This document shows, one piece after another, positions 27,098 through 35,494 of a DNA stretch of 64,000 nucleotides. The DNA lies in assembly GCF_002209535.1 (NCBI RefSeq), contig NZ_NJIG01000002.1:248001-312000 (forward strand), read 5' to 3'. The stretch is from Achromobacter marplatensis (GTDB taxonomy: Bacteria; Pseudomonadota; Gammaproteobacteria; Burkholderiales; Burkholderiaceae_B). Within the stretch, counting starts at the first letter, position 1; each line of letters opens with the position of its first letter. A model generated the notes under the pieces. It was given only the letters and a program-made list of their open reading frames with translations, was not told the DNA's origin and made no database searches. A program made the position numbers and the translations under genes.

Positions 27098-27675
27098 CGG
27101 TGCGATTCGAGGGTGTAGTGGTGGGGGACGAAGCCGCCTTGCTTGCGGTCTTCGAAGTAGTGCCGCAGCGTCGTGGCGACCGTCCGGAACGCCAGATCGT
27201 CCCAGGGGATCTCGGCTTCGTCGTACCAGCGGGCTTCCAGGCTTTCGGGGCCGGGATCCAGTTCAGGGCCCAAGGCCTGGGCCAGGTAGAACACGTGCAC
27301 CTGGTCTATCTGGGGCAGGTCGATCAAGGTGTAGAGCTCGCCCAGCTGGATGCGCGCGCCGGATTCCTCCAGCGTTTCGCGGGCCGCGCCCTGCGCGGTG
27401 CTCTCGCCCAGCTCCATGAAGCCGGCGGGCAGTGTCCAGGTGTTGTAGCGCGGCTCGATCGCGCGCCGGCAAAGCAGGATGCGGTTTTCCCAGACCGGGA
27501 CCGTGCCGACCACCAGGCGCGGATTCTGGTAGTGGATCGCGCCGCAGTGATCGCAGATGTCGCGTTCACGGTTGTCGCCTTCCGGCACCCGGCGATTGAC
27601 GGGCGTGCCGCACTGGCTGCAAAAAAGCGAACGGCGGGGGGCGGGGAAGTATTCGATGGACGGTTTCGCGGTCAT
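27094..27675 (-). CDS. Nudix hydrolase with N-terminal zinc ribbon
   Basis: A 193-residue protein. Two pairs of cysteines (CSQC, CDHC) near residues 19–45 form a zinc ribbon. The Nudix box is intact: [23 protein letters not shown] fits G-x5-E-x7-REUxEExGU. This arrangement resembles zinc-ribbon Nudix enzymes related to NudC, but the substrate is unknown. It overlaps aat by four bases and lies 10 bases after the lysR-type gene. Confidence 0.9.
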   Translation of the reverse strand: MTAKPSIEYFPAPRRSLFCSQCGTPVNRRVPEGDNRERDICDHCGAIHYQNPRLVVGTVPVWENRILLCRRAIEPRYNTWTLPAGFMELGESTAQGAARETLEESGARIQLGELYTLIDLPQIDQVHVFYLAQALGPELDPGPESLEARWYDEAEIPWDDLAFRTVATTLRHYFEDRKQGGFVPHHYTLESHR

Positions 27676-27685
27676 GGGTAGGATT

Positions 27686-28618
27686 CTAACGGCTGCGGCG
27701 GGCAGTGGCGCGCCGCCCCGGGGCGGCAGGGGCCGGGACGCCGAAGCGCGCTTCCAGGTGTTCGACGAAAGACCGCACCTTGGGCGACAGGAAGCGCCGG
27801 TGGGGATAAATGGCGTACATGGAGATCGGGGTGTGTGCGTAGTCGGCCAGCAGCGTCACGAGCCGCCCGGCACGGATATCGTCGCCCACCAGGAATTCAG
27901 GCTGCAGGATGACCCCGTGCCCCGCCAGCGAGGCGGTGCGCAGCACGTCGCCGTTATTGGCGCGCAGCGCCGCATTCACGCGCACCAGATGTGTCACCCC
28001 ATCTTTCTCGAAATGCCATTCATTGCCGGTGCTGGCGTAGGCGTAGTGCAGGCAGCGGTGCTGCTTCAGGTCTTCGGGCGTCTTGGGCGTGCCGTGGCGC
28101 TTCAGGTAGGCGGGCGCGGCGCAGACCCGCAATTGCTGCGGCGCCAGGGGGCGGGCCACCAGCGAAGAATCCAATAGCGGGCCGATGCGCACCGCCACGT
28201 CATAGCCGTCCTCGACCAGATCAACGACCCGGTCATTCAAGTCCAGGTCAATGACGACGTCGGGATAGCGCTGCAGATATTCGGCAATGGCGGGGCCCAG
28301 GTGCAGGATGCCGAACGACACCGGTGCACTGACCCGCAGGCGGCCGCTGGGGCGCTGGCCTTCGGCCTGCAGCGACAGCTCCAGGTCGGCCACTTCGGCC
28401 AGGATGGGGCGCACGCGGTCATAGAAGGCGCGCCCGGCGTCGGTCATGCTGAGCTTGCGCGTGGTGCGGTTCAAGAGGCGCACGCCGTACTTCTGTTCCA
28501 GATAGGCGATCTGCCGGGTCACGACGGACCGGGCTTGGTCCATCTTGTCGGCGGCAGCCGCGAATGAGCCCAGTTCCACGACCTTGGCGAAGGTCTGCAT
28601 GGCGGTATGGGTGTCCAA
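27686..28618 (-). CDS. LysR-family transcriptional regulator
   Basis: A 310-residue regulator. The N-terminal winged HTH reads MQTFAKVVELGSFAAAADKMDQARSVVTRQIAYLEQKYGVRLLNRTTRKLSMTDAG. The effector domain follows (GRLRVSAPVSFGILHLGPAIAEYLQRYPDVVIDLDLNDRVVDLVEDGYDVAVRIG), typical of the CrgA/AaeR-like group. It is divergent from doxX across about 130 bases, the usual layout for a LysR target. Confidence 0.94.
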   Translation of the reverse strand: MDTHTAMQTFAKVVELGSFAAAADKMDQARSVVTRQIAYLEQKYGVRLLNRTTRKLSMTDAGRAFYDRVRPILAEVADLELSLQAEGQRPSGRLRVSAPVSFGILHLGPAIAEYLQRYPDVVIDLDLNDRVVDLVEDGYDVAVRIGPLLDSSLVARPLAPQQLRVCAAPAYLKRHGTPKTPEDLKQHRCLHYAYASTGNEWHFEKDGVTHLVRVNAALRANNGDVLRTASLAGHGVILQPEFLVGDDIRAGRLVTLLADYAHTPISMYAIYPHRRFLSPKVRSFVEHLEARFGVPAPAAPGRRATARRSR

Positions 28619-28748
28619 GATTGTTTCCTAACGGGGAACAATAATTTGCAATTCTGCATGTTTATCTTTGTTTTTGGAATCGCAAGAATAGCGCCCAAGA
28701 TGAATCTTCCCGTATCGGGCGATTCCTGAACCGCTCAAGGAGAGTCCA
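28619..28748. promoter_or_regulatory. Divergent lysR/doxX control region
   Basis: AT-rich for this genome (ACAATAATTTGCAATTCTGCATG, shown here in part). It ends in AAGGAGAG before doxX. It probably holds both promoters and a LysR site; I could not fix the boxes. Confidence 0.4.
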
Positions 28749-29150
28749 ATGATTGATACCCGTACCGCGCCCTACGCCGCGCTGTTGCTGCGTGTCGCCC
28801 TCGGCGTCATGTTCCTGGCCCACGGCCTGACCAAGCTGTTGGTGTTCACGCTGCCTGGCACCGCGCAGTTCTTCGCCAAGATCGGCTTTGCCGGTTGGCT
28901 GGCCTACCCGGTTACGTTCTTCGAAGTTGCCGCGGGCGCGCTGCTGATCCTGGGCATCGTGCCGCGCTGGGTGGCTGCCATTGCCGTGGTGCAGTTGTTC
29001 GTGGCGTCTACCGTCCACTTCGGCAATGGCTGGGGCTTCAGCAATGCGGGCGGCGGCTGGGAATACCCGATCTTCCTGACCGTGGGCGCCGCCGTGCTGG
29101 CGTTGCTGGGCGACGGCAAATTTGCGCTGGTCAAAAGCGGCCGCGGCTGA
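28749..29150 (+). CDS. DoxX-family membrane protein
   Basis: A 133-residue inner-membrane protein with four hydrophobic segments. Family features are ALLLRVALGVMFLAHGLTKL, FEVAAGALLILGIVPRW and a C-terminal stretch with GGGWEYP. Many relatives are induced by oxidative or electrophile stress, but the function is undefined. AAGGAGAG precedes the ATG. Probably controlled by the divergent LysR protein. Confidence 0.88.
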   Translation: MIDTRTAPYAALLLRVALGVMFLAHGLTKLLVFTLPGTAQFFAKIGFAGWLAYPVTFFEVAAGALLILGIVPRWVAAIAVVQLFVASTVHFGNGWGFSNAGGGWEYPIFLTVGAAVLALLGDGKFALVKSGRG

Positions 29151-29196
29151 TCGCTGCGCGCACCAGACTGTCTACCGAGGCGGTCATGGTTGATGG

Positions 29197-29233
29197 GGCG
29201 GCCGGCTCATAGAATGAGCCGGCCGCCTTTTTT
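29197..29233 (+). terminator. Terminator of doxX
   Basis: GGCGGCCGGCTCAT, loop AGAA, then TGAGCCGGCCGCC and six T. Confidence 0.9.
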
Positions 29234-29249
29234 CCCTTCAGGAGTCTTG

Positions 29250-29714
29250 ATGATTGTTTCGATGCGATTGATCCGACGCGCCGCGGGCGCCTTGCTGCTG
29301 GCCGCCGTCTTGTCGCCCGTCGCCCAGGCAAGTCCCGAGCAAGAAGCCGCCAACAAGGCCGCGGTGCTGGCCTTCTACGACAAGGGGCTGAACCAGAAGG
29401 ATGCGGACGCGGCGCTGAAGTATGTGGGCGACCGCTACGTGCAGCACAACCCGAACGCGGCCGACGGCCCTGAAGGCTTCCGCAAGTTCGTCGCCTTCCT
29501 GCGCGACAAATTCCCCAAATCACATAGCGAAATCAAGCGTGTCTTCACGGATGGTGATTACGTGATCCTGCATGTGCACGCGGTGCGCGAGCCGGGCACG
29601 CGCGGCAATGCCATCATCGATATCTTCCGGCTTGAGCAAGGCAAGATCGTCGAGCATTGGGATGCGGTGCAGCCCATCCCGGAGCAGTCCGCCAACACCA
29701 ACGGCATGTTCTGA
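29250..29714 (+). CDS. Secreted SnoaL/NTF2-like protein
   Basis: A 154-residue protein. The signal peptide MIVSMRLIRRAAGALLLAAVLSPVAQA is cleaved before SPEQEA. The mature part has the SnoaL-like pattern KAAVLAFYDKGLNQKDADAALKYVGDRYVQHNPNAADGPEGF, then VHAVREPGTRGNAIIDIFRLEQGKIVEHWDAVQPIP. Predicted periplasmic. The related polyketide-cyclase fold gives no clue to the substrate. The start follows AGGAG. Confidence 0.85.
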   Translation: MIVSMRLIRRAAGALLLAAVLSPVAQASPEQEAANKAAVLAFYDKGLNQKDADAALKYVGDRYVQHNPNAADGPEGFRKFVAFLRDKFPKSHSEIKRVFTDGDYVILHVHAVREPGTRGNAIIDIFRLEQGKIVEHWDAVQPIPEQSANTNGMF

Positions 29715-29742
29715 TCTTGGGTGTCGATCCGGCTTGGCCGGA

Positions 29743-30342
29743 TCAGTCTTGCGTCGCGCGGGGATTGGGATCGAATCCCAGTGCCTGCGCAACGGCATTC
29801 CTGGCTATCGCTTGCAGCGGCGCGGCCGGGTAGACGTCGGGCCATGACGCCTGAATCACGTGGCCCGTGGGCAGGTCGGCCAGCGCGTCAAGCAAGGGCG
29901 CGCCCGTATCCGACACCAGCGTTTCCAGCAACGCGGGCAGGTCCCGGTCCAGCACGATCGCGCCGCCTGCCGGCGTCATCGCATACAGTTGGCCGGCATC
30001 ATCCAGCCACCATCCGCTGATGGATTCGACCGGCACGTTCGTGTGGGTGAGCAGGCGGCGGCTGTCGTCGCTCAGGCGCAGGACGAACGGGGCGGCGTCC
30101 AGGCGCAGGAAGACGCGCTGCGGCCCGTTCTGGAAGAACCAGCGGCCCGCGTCGTCGTGTTCATAGTTGCGGCTGATGAAATCCAGGATCTGGCTGTTGG
30201 TGATGGATTCGCCCTCGCCGCCTTGCGCAGCCTGGCCTTGCGGGTGCAGGCGCCAGCGGCCACGGCCGTCCAGCGACAGCCAGCCGAATACCGCTGGCAC
30301 ATCGGGCCAGCGGGCGATTGCGTCCTTCACCGATTGATCCAT
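29743..30342 (-). CDS. Conserved betaproteobacterial protein of unknown function
   Basis: A 199-residue soluble protein starting MDQSVKDAIARWPDVPAVFGWLSLDGRGRW. Such openings recur in a DUF family I know from Bordetella and Burkholderia but cannot name securely. There is no signal peptide or catalytic motif. It starts two bases after the stop of the upstream small secreted-protein gene, so the two are coupled. Convergent with the SnoaL-like gene. Confidence 0.7.
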   Translation of the reverse strand: MDQSVKDAIARWPDVPAVFGWLSLDGRGRWRLHPQGQAAQGGEGESITNSQILDFISRNYEHDDAGRWFFQNGPQRVFLRLDAAPFVLRLSDDSRRLLTHTNVPVESISGWWLDDAGQLYAMTPAGGAIVLDRDLPALLETLVSDTGAPLLDALADLPTGHVIQASWPDVYPAAPLQAIARNAVAQALGFDPNPRATQD

Positions 30343-30344
30343 GT

Positions 30345-30662
30345 TCAGGGCCGGATGATGATGGGGGGCGGGTTGATGATGATGGCCGGCGCCGCCATGG
30401 GCATGACGACTTGCGGCGGCGCCATGTAGCCCTGACGGTAGTCGTCACGGCATTTGCGCTTTTCCTGGTATTCGCCGTTGCGCTTCCATTTGCGCTCGAC
30501 CCTGCAATTGCCTTCCCAATACTTCTCTTTGTACTCGCGACCGTGGCGATGGTGGTGGCGATCGGAATCGGCTTCGGCCGCCAACGGCGCAAGCGACAGC
30601 ACGGCGGCGGCCGACAAGGCCAGCAAGGGGGAACAAGCGCGGGAATTCAGAATGCGGTGCAT
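30345..30662 (-). CDS. Small secreted basic/histidine-rich protein
   Basis: A 105-residue protein. The signal peptide MHRILNSRACSPLLALSAAAVLSLAPLAAEA is followed by DSDRHHHRHGREYKEKYWEG. A Lys/Arg/Glu-rich core has two cysteines (NCRVERKWK, KRKCRDD), and the tail is hydrophobic, Pro/Ile/Met-rich (PAIIINPPPIIIRP). The cysteines could form a disulfide. No family recognised. ATG 30662 is chosen for the signal peptide; a longer start 15 codons upstream cannot be excluded. Confidence 0.6.
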   Translation of the reverse strand: MHRILNSRACSPLLALSAAAVLSLAPLAAEADSDRHHHRHGREYKEKYWEGNCRVERKWKRNGEYQEKRKCRDDYRQGYMAPPQVVMPMAAPAIIINPPPIIIRP

Positions 30663-30760
30663 GGGTTCGACGTCAGATGAAAACGGCGTCACCATAGCAA
30701 TCATTCGATTGACAGCGCGTAGGGATGCGTAACGAGATGCTGGGGAGGGGGGAAAGATGC

Positions 30761-30834
30761 TGGAGGCGCAAGCCGGAATCGAACCGACGTACACGGATTT
30801 GCAATCCGCTGCATAACCACTCTGCCATTGCGCC
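30761..30834 (-). tRNA. tRNA-Cys (GCA)
   Basis: On the minus strand the sequence begins GGCGCAATGGCAGAGTGG. It has an anticodon arm with GCA inside GGATTGCAAATCC, a GGTTCGATTCC T-arm, and encoded CCA. It is 74 bases with the short variable loop typical of tRNA-Cys. Confidence 0.97.
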
Positions 30835-30889
30835 AGCACTTGCAAGAAAAAAGGAAGCGCGGTGTTGGCCGTTGCTTCCTTTTTGTATT

Positions 30890-30965
30890 TGGAGCGGGAG
30901 ACGAGTCTCGAACTCGCGACCTCAACCTTGGCAAGGTTGCGCTCTACCAACTGAGCTACTCCCGC
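30890..30965 (-). tRNA. tRNA-Gly (GCC), copy 1
   Basis: Minus strand GCGGGAGTAGCTCAGTTGG start, anticodon GCC in CCTTGCCAAGG, GAGTTCGAGACTC T-arm, encoded CCA. It is 76 bases and identical to the copy at 31105. Confidence 0.98.
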
Positions 30966-31104
30966 TTGGGTACTGCTTTGTACTACTTACTGCGTGCATT
31001 GCTGCATGCAGTGGTGAAATTCGCGATGACTTTTCGCTTGGCCGTTTCCACCAAAGACAGCGATTATACACAGAATTTTCAAAGAAACGCTGCGAATCGA
31101 AATC
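30966..31104 (-). other. Spacer between tRNA-Gly copies with TACTGCT-type sequence
   Basis: TACTGCTTTGTACTACT (from 30971) closely matches a segment of the ACTGCT tract at 45849. CTGCATGCAG lies near 31003. No gene. It may be a processing spacer of the tRNA precursor. Confidence 0.5.
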
Positions 31105-31180
31105 TGGAGCGGGAGACGAGTCTCGAACTCGCGACCTCAACCTTGGCAAGGTTGCGCTCTACCAACTGAGCTACTCCCGC
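31105..31180 (-). tRNA. tRNA-Gly (GCC), copy 2
   Basis: Same 76-base sequence as copy 1, including CCA. The bases just downstream in its transcription direction resemble those beyond copy 3, pointing to duplication of gene plus flank. Confidence 0.98.
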
Positions 31181-31300
31181 ATTTCCCTGCGCTGAAAAAC
31201 AGGTGGATTGATGCAATCCAAAAGTTGTTCTTTGCAAGAGAGGCGGAAGTATACAGAAATTTAAAAAGTTTGCACGCGGCGGGGCGCGAGACCCGAAAGT

Positions 31301-32482
31301 TCAAGGCGGAATGCATCCCGTCGCGCGTTCAGCGAATGGTGGCTCGTCGGCGCCTGCCAGCAGTTCGGCCAGGCGTGTGCGTGCCTCAGGCGGCAACAGG
31401 GCAGGGTCGGCGCCGGCGTCGATCAGCATGGCGGCGACGGGCTTCCTGCCGATGCGTACGGCCTCTTCCAGCACGGTGGCGCCGTTACGTTGACGAGCGT
31501 CCAGGTCCGCACCATGCGCGCGCAGCAAGCGCAGGAACTCGACGGCGCGGAGGGACTGCGTATCGCGCATGAATGCGAACAGGGCGGCGATGGGCGCCGT
31601 GCCCGGGTACGGGTCGGGGCCGTTGGTGACGGCATTTACCGGCAGGCCCTGGGTGTCGATGAGCCATCGGCCTACCGTCGTTGCGGCGCCGCTTGCGGCA
31701 GCCACGAGCAGCGTGTCGTTCTGGTCCAGGGTCTTGCCGCGAATGGCTAGCGGCACGCCGTTAGCAGCCAGGCGCTGCACGGTGTCCAGGCGGTCCAGCG
31801 TGGCTGCCGTCCACATGGCCTCGCGCCGCGCGGCGGCATCGCTCACGGGCAGCAGCAGGGTCACGAGCGCGTCGTCGCGTTGCGCCACGGCGATGCTCAG
31901 CGTGGAAAGCGAGGGCAGGTACCGGCCTTCGCAGGTGTATAAGTCCCGGGACGGCGCCGTCAGGTTGGCGCTGACCGATGCGCCATGTGCCACGAGGTGG
32001 TCCGCGATCTTGGGGGCGCGTGCCAGCGTCGCATCCATCAGCAGGCCTTCGTTCGTCGTGCCTTCGCGGCAAGCCCCTGTGCAGGCTTGCAGTGCCGTGG
32101 TCAAGGCCGCGACGTCATCGCCTTGCACCGCATTCCAGATGGCCCGATGTTGCTGCGCGCTGCGGTGGTCCTGCCAGTTGTCCCAGACGGCTTTGCACGC
32201 GATAGCGGCAAAGGCGAGGGCGGGCAGGGCCTGGATGAGCAACAGGATGCGTAACCAACGCGGGCGTGCGCCCCTGCGCCATGCGAACAGGTTGCACAGG
32301 AACGAGATGGCGTTGCCCAGGCCCAATCCCATCAACCCCAGCGTCAACGCCAGGTTCGGGAACATGCCGCCCGTCGTGTTCGTGACCATGCCCGCGATGG
32401 CCGCGATCGCGCCCGCGCATAGGGAAAGGGCCGACAGGGCGGTCAGCAATGGCGTGGAAGTGCGGGTGGGGGGTTGCAGCAT
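31301..32482 (-). CDS. Membrane-anchored ankyrin-repeat protein
   Basis: A 393-residue protein. Three hydrophobic segments lie in the first 100 residues (LSALSLCAGAIAAIAGMV, LALTLGLMGLGLGNAISFL, ILLLIQALPALAFAAIA). After them comes an ankyrin-type domain, about residues 115–385, with degenerate repeats such as DATLARAPKIADHLVAHGASV, RLDTVQRLAANGVPLAIRGKTLDQNDTLLVAAASG and LLRAHGADLDARQRNGATVLEEAVRIGRKPVAAMLIDAGADP. Probably cytosolic repeats on a membrane anchor; the partner is unknown. It lies between tRNA-Gly copies 2 and 3 on their strand, with its own upstream inverted repeat. It looks like an insertion into the tRNA cluster. Confidence 0.8.
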   Translation of the reverse strand: MLQPPTRTSTPLLTALSALSLCAGAIAAIAGMVTNTTGGMFPNLALTLGLMGLGLGNAISFLCNLFAWRRGARPRWLRILLLIQALPALAFAAIACKAVWDNWQDHRSAQQHRAIWNAVQGDDVAALTTALQACTGACREGTTNEGLLMDATLARAPKIADHLVAHGASVSANLTAPSRDLYTCEGRYLPSLSTLSIAVAQRDDALVTLLLPVSDAAARREAMWTAATLDRLDTVQRLAANGVPLAIRGKTLDQNDTLLVAAASGAATTVGRWLIDTQGLPVNAVTNGPDPYPGTAPIAALFAFMRDTQSLRAVEFLRLLRAHGADLDARQRNGATVLEEAVRIGRKPVAAMLIDAGADPALLPPEARTRLAELLAGADEPPFAERATGCIPP

Positions 32483-32494
32483 GCCCAGGAATGT

Positions 32495-32510
32495 ACTGCA
32501 TGCTTGCAGT
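32495..32510. promoter_or_regulatory. Inverted repeat upstream of ankyrin gene
   Basis: ACTGCA-TGCT-TGCAGT, perfect six-base arms, 12 bases before the start codon. Possible operator or leader hairpin. Confidence 0.35.
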
Positions 32511-32522
32511 GAGGGCGGAAAT

Positions 32523-32549
32523 GAAAAAAGGGCCCGTAGGCCCTTTTTA
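32523..32549 (-). terminator. Terminator between tRNA-Gly copy 3 and ankyrin gene
   Basis: AAAAAAGGGCC pairs with GGCCCTTTTT. Read on the minus strand it would end the tRNA transcript before the ankyrin gene. Confidence 0.65.
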
Positions 32550-32591
32550 ATGATCAGCAGAATTTTCTGAAAAACGCTGCAAATCTGAATT

Positions 32592-32667
32592 TGGAGCGGG
32601 AAACGAGTCTCGAACTCGCGACCTCAACCTTGGCAAGGTTGCGCTCTACCAACTGAGCTACTCCCGC
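32592..32667 (-). tRNA. tRNA-Gly (GCC), copy 3 with variant acceptor stem
   Basis: 76 bases with GCC anticodon and CCA. It differs from copies 1 and 2 at one base: the 3' acceptor strand reads TTCCCGC instead of CTCCCGC, making the seventh acceptor pair a G·U wobble. Its last 18 bases, GACTCGTTTCCCGCTCCA, resemble the ICEclc attachment core. Confidence 0.97.
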
Positions 32668-32860
32668 GTGGATTCTGAAAAAACGATCCAGAACCTTTTT
32701 CTTATGCACTCTGATCAACTTGGTTATCGATCAGAAGGCGCGCATCTTACATGATTTTTTTGAGTTTGTCATGAGCATGATGTTGCTTGAACATCAGGCC
32801 CAAACACTCAATCAAGTAATATGAGCGAAGACAGAAACTATAGCATAGCCAGTAGCATCC

Positions 32861-33907
32861 ATGTCAAATCCTGCCCCCTCCAGCGCCGCCCCTGTTGCGT
32901 TAATCCCCACTGCCCAAGACCTGACCCGTCTGAATACGCTGGGGTTGGCGTCCCGTGCCGACGCGCTTGTCACATTGGACGACCCTGCGCAATTGCCCGC
33001 CTTGTCCAAGCTGGCGCGACAAGCCGACTCCCTCCTGGTACTGGGCGGCGGCAGCAATGTGGTACTGCCCCAGCGGGTGCCGGGCCTGGTTGCGCAGGTG
33101 GCTTTCAGGGGCGTGCGCTTGCTGCAGGCGCGGTCTGACGCGTGGTTGGTCGAGGCCGCGGGCGGCGAGAACTGGCACCGCTTCGTGGAAACCTGCGTAC
33201 ACAACGGCTGGGACGGCTTGGAGAACCTGGCGTTGATTCCGGGGATGGTGGGGGCCGCGCCCGTTCAGAATATTGGCGCCTATGGCGTGGAATTCGAAGA
33301 GCGCTTCCATAGCCTGACCGCCTGGGATGTGCCGGCGGGGCGGTTGGTTGAAATGTGCGCAGCCGATTGCCGCTTTGCCTACCGCGATAGCGCGTTCAAG
33401 CACGACGCGCCGGGCCGCTGGATCATCGTCAGCGTGCGTTTCGCGTTGCCCCGGCCCTGGCAGCCGGTGCTGGGCTACCCCGACCTGCAGCGCCATGCGC
33501 GGCTGGCGCAAGGCACGCCCACGGCGCGCGACATTTTCGATGCGGTGTGCGAAATCCGCCGCGCCAAGCTGCCCGACCCCGCCGTCACTGGCAATGCGGG
33601 CAGCTTCTTCAAGAATCCCATCGTGGCGGCCAGCGTGCGCGACAGCCTGGTGACGGAGTTTCCGGGGCTCGTGTCCTATGCCCAGCCGGACGGCCGCTAC
33701 AAGCTGGCCGCAGGTTGGCTGATCGATCAATGCGGCTGGAAGGGGCGGGCATTGGGCGCGGCCGGCGTGCACGACCGGCAGGCGCTGGTGCTGGTGAACC
33801 GCGGCGGGGCGACTGCCGCGGACATCATGGGCTTGGCGCACGCGATCCAGCAGGCTGTCGCCGAACGCTATGGCGTCACGCTGGAGCCGGAGCCCGTGGT
33901 GGTCTGA
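32861..33907 (+). CDS. murB: UDP-N-acetylenolpyruvoylglucosamine reductase
   Basis: FAD-dependent NADPH enzyme completing UDP-MurNAc in peptidoglycan synthesis; cytosolic, 348 residues, type I. FAD-binding motifs are [12 protein letters not shown] and [23 protein letters not shown]. The proton-donor serine lies in [14 protein letters not shown]. The C-terminal substrate domain ends with [23 protein letters not shown]. It stands alone, with a terminator downstream. Confidence 0.97.
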   Translation: MSNPAPSSAAPVALIPTAQDLTRLNTLGLASRADALVTLDDPAQLPALSKLARQADSLLVLGGGSNVVLPQRVPGLVAQVAFRGVRLLQARSDAWLVEAAGGENWHRFVETCVHNGWDGLENLALIPGMVGAAPVQNIGAYGVEFEERFHSLTAWDVPAGRLVEMCAADCRFAYRDSAFKHDAPGRWIIVSVRFALPRPWQPVLGYPDLQRHARLAQGTPTARDIFDAVCEIRRAKLPDPAVTGNAGSFFKNPIVAASVRDSLVTEFPGLVSYAQPDGRYKLAAGWLIDQCGWKGRALGAAGVHDRQALVLVNRGGATAADIMGLAHAIQQAVAERYGVTLEPEPVVV

Positions 33908-33945
33908 ACGGCCAACGCTTCGTCTCCGACCGCCTACCGCGAGCG

Positions 33946-33976
33946 AAAAAAAAGGATCCCGAGGGATCCTTTTTTG
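33946..33976. terminator. Bidirectional terminator between murB and dapB
   Basis: AAAAAAAAGGATCCC-GA-GGGATCCTTTTTT serves both convergent genes. Confidence 0.9.
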
Positions 33977-33989
33977 TATTTGCAGGACC

Positions 33990-34781
33990 TTAAAGGCCCA
34001 GCACCGATTGCATGTCGTACAAGCCGTTGTGCTTGTCTTCCAGGAAGCGCGCAGCGCGCAGCGCGCCTTCCGCGTAGGTGGCGCGGCTGGCCGAGCGGTG
34101 CGTGATTTCGATGCGCTCGCCGATGCCGCAGAACGACACCGTGTGATCGCCCACGATGTCGCCGCCGCGCAGGACCGAGAAGCCGATGGTGCCGGGCTTG
34201 CGCACGCCGGTGTCGCCGTGGCGGCTCCAGGTGGCCACGTCCGGCAGGGCAACGTCCCAGGCTGATGCAATGGTCTCGCCCATCTTCAAGGCCGTGCCCG
34301 AGGGGGCGTCGACCTTGTTGCGGTGGTGCGCTTCGAACACTTCGACGTCGTAGCCGGAGTTCAGGATGCGCGCAGCCATGTCCAGCAGCTTGAGCGTGGC
34401 GTTGACGCCGACGCTCATGTTGGGCGCGAACACGATGGCGATCTTCTGCGCGGCCACGTCGATCGCGGCGCGGCCGTTGTCGTCGAAACCGGTGGTGCCG
34501 ATCACGGCGCGCGTGCCGTGCTTGACGCAGGCCTGCAAGTGCTCGAGCGTGCCTTCGGGGCGGGTGAAGTCGATCAGGCAGTCGGCCTTGGCCAGCGCGT
34601 CGAGGTCGTCGGTGATGAGCACGCCCGTCTGTGGGCCGAGCGGTGCGCCGGCATCCTGGCCCAGGGCGGTGGAGCCCTTGCGGTCCAGCGCAACCGTCAG
34701 TTGCAGGCCGGTGGACTTGAGGACGGCATCGATCAGCATCTGGCCCATTCGGCCGCTGGCGCCGGCAATTGCAATACGCAT
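33990..34781 (-). CDS. dapB: 4-hydroxy-tetrahydrodipicolinate reductase
   Basis: NAD(P)H reductase of lysine and diaminopimelate synthesis, 263 residues. The Rossmann motif is [15 protein letters not shown], and VIGTTGFDD forms part of the cofactor site. The catalytic histidine and lysine sit in [20 protein letters not shown]. It ends [10 protein letters not shown]. It lies 19 bases after bamE on the same strand; co-transcription is likely and a similar bamE–dapB order is seen in Bordetella-type genomes. Confidence 0.97.
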   Translation of the reverse strand: MRIAIAGASGRMGQMLIDAVLKSTGLQLTVALDRKGSTALGQDAGAPLGPQTGVLITDDLDALAKADCLIDFTRPEGTLEHLQACVKHGTRAVIGTTGFDDNGRAAIDVAAQKIAIVFAPNMSVGVNATLKLLDMAARILNSGYDVEVFEAHHRNKVDAPSGTALKMGETIASAWDVALPDVATWSRHGDTGVRKPGTIGFSVLRGGDIVGDHTVSFCGIGERIEITHRSASRATYAEGALRAARFLEDKHNGLYDMQSVLGL

Positions 34782-34800
34782 GTAAAAGAATCCTTGGGGG

Positions 34801-35343
34801 TTAGCGGAGCGGCTCGGGCGAGTTGCCGGGCTGGCCGGGGTACTGGTTCAGCGGGCTGACCGGGGCGGCCGAGTCGCGCTTCTTCTGTTCCACTTCTTCC
34901 TTCAGCCGGGCTTCGTCCTGGTCCAGGCGCTTGTCGGCCTTTTCGTCGGCCGTGGGGCTGGGTGTGTTCAGCTGGTAGGGTTGCAGGTCAGGCTGCTTGT
35001 CGCCTTCCCAACGGGTCAGCCGGTCGTTTTCGAACCAGACGGTGAACTTGCGTTCGCGGGCTTCGCCGTAGCCGGGCTTGTAGTAGTAGGGGTAGTCCCA
35101 GCGATTGGCGTGCAGCACACTGGTCAGCGTGGGGCTGCCCAGCGCGAAGCGCACTTGTTCGCGCGTCATGCCGGGTTGCAGCAGGGCGACCTGTTCCTGG
35201 GTGATCCAGTTACCTTGCTGGACGCCAGCCTTGTAGGGGAAGCCCCACTTGTCTCCCGTGCAACCGGCAAGAGCGACGGCCAGGGCGGCAACGGCCAATC
35301 CGGTCTTCAGCGAGCGGGAGGGAATTCGTGCAATCATGGACAC
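34801..35343 (-). CDS. bamE: Outer-membrane assembly lipoprotein BamE (SmpA/OmlA)
   Basis: Lipoprotein of the beta-barrel assembly complex. The signal sequence ends in the lipobox LAVALAGC, so C28 is lipidated. The BamE domain follows: [46 protein letters not shown]. The C-terminal third ([32 protein letters not shown]) is a charged, coiled-coil-like tail that E. coli BamE lacks. GTG 35343 has AGGGG at seven bases; ATG 35337 is the alternative. Divergent from fur. Confidence 0.93.
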   Translation of the reverse strand: MSMIARIPSRSLKTGLAVAALAVALAGCTGDKWGFPYKAGVQQGNWITQEQVALLQPGMTREQVRFALGSPTLTSVLHANRWDYPYYYKPGYGEARERKFTVWFENDRLTRWEGDKQPDLQPYQLNTPSPTADEKADKRLDQDEARLKEEVEQKKRDSAAPVSPLNQYPGQPGNSPEPLR

Positions 35344-35494
35344 TACGCGCCCCTATTATTTGGAAGCAGACAAAACCGTTATCATAAAGGTTTCATAAGG
35401 ATAGTTCCGCGGGGCGGCATGAATTCAGGGGAGCCGGCTCGCGGCGCGCCCCACATCCTTGCCCATGCCAACGCGGACGGAGAGCGATTACACC
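35344..35494. promoter_or_regulatory. Divergent bamE/fur control region
   Basis: AAACCGTTATCATAAAGGTTT (in part) forms an imperfect inverted repeat near 35375–35395 that recalls a weak Fur box. Autoregulation of fur is therefore possible but unproved. Confidence 0.35.
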
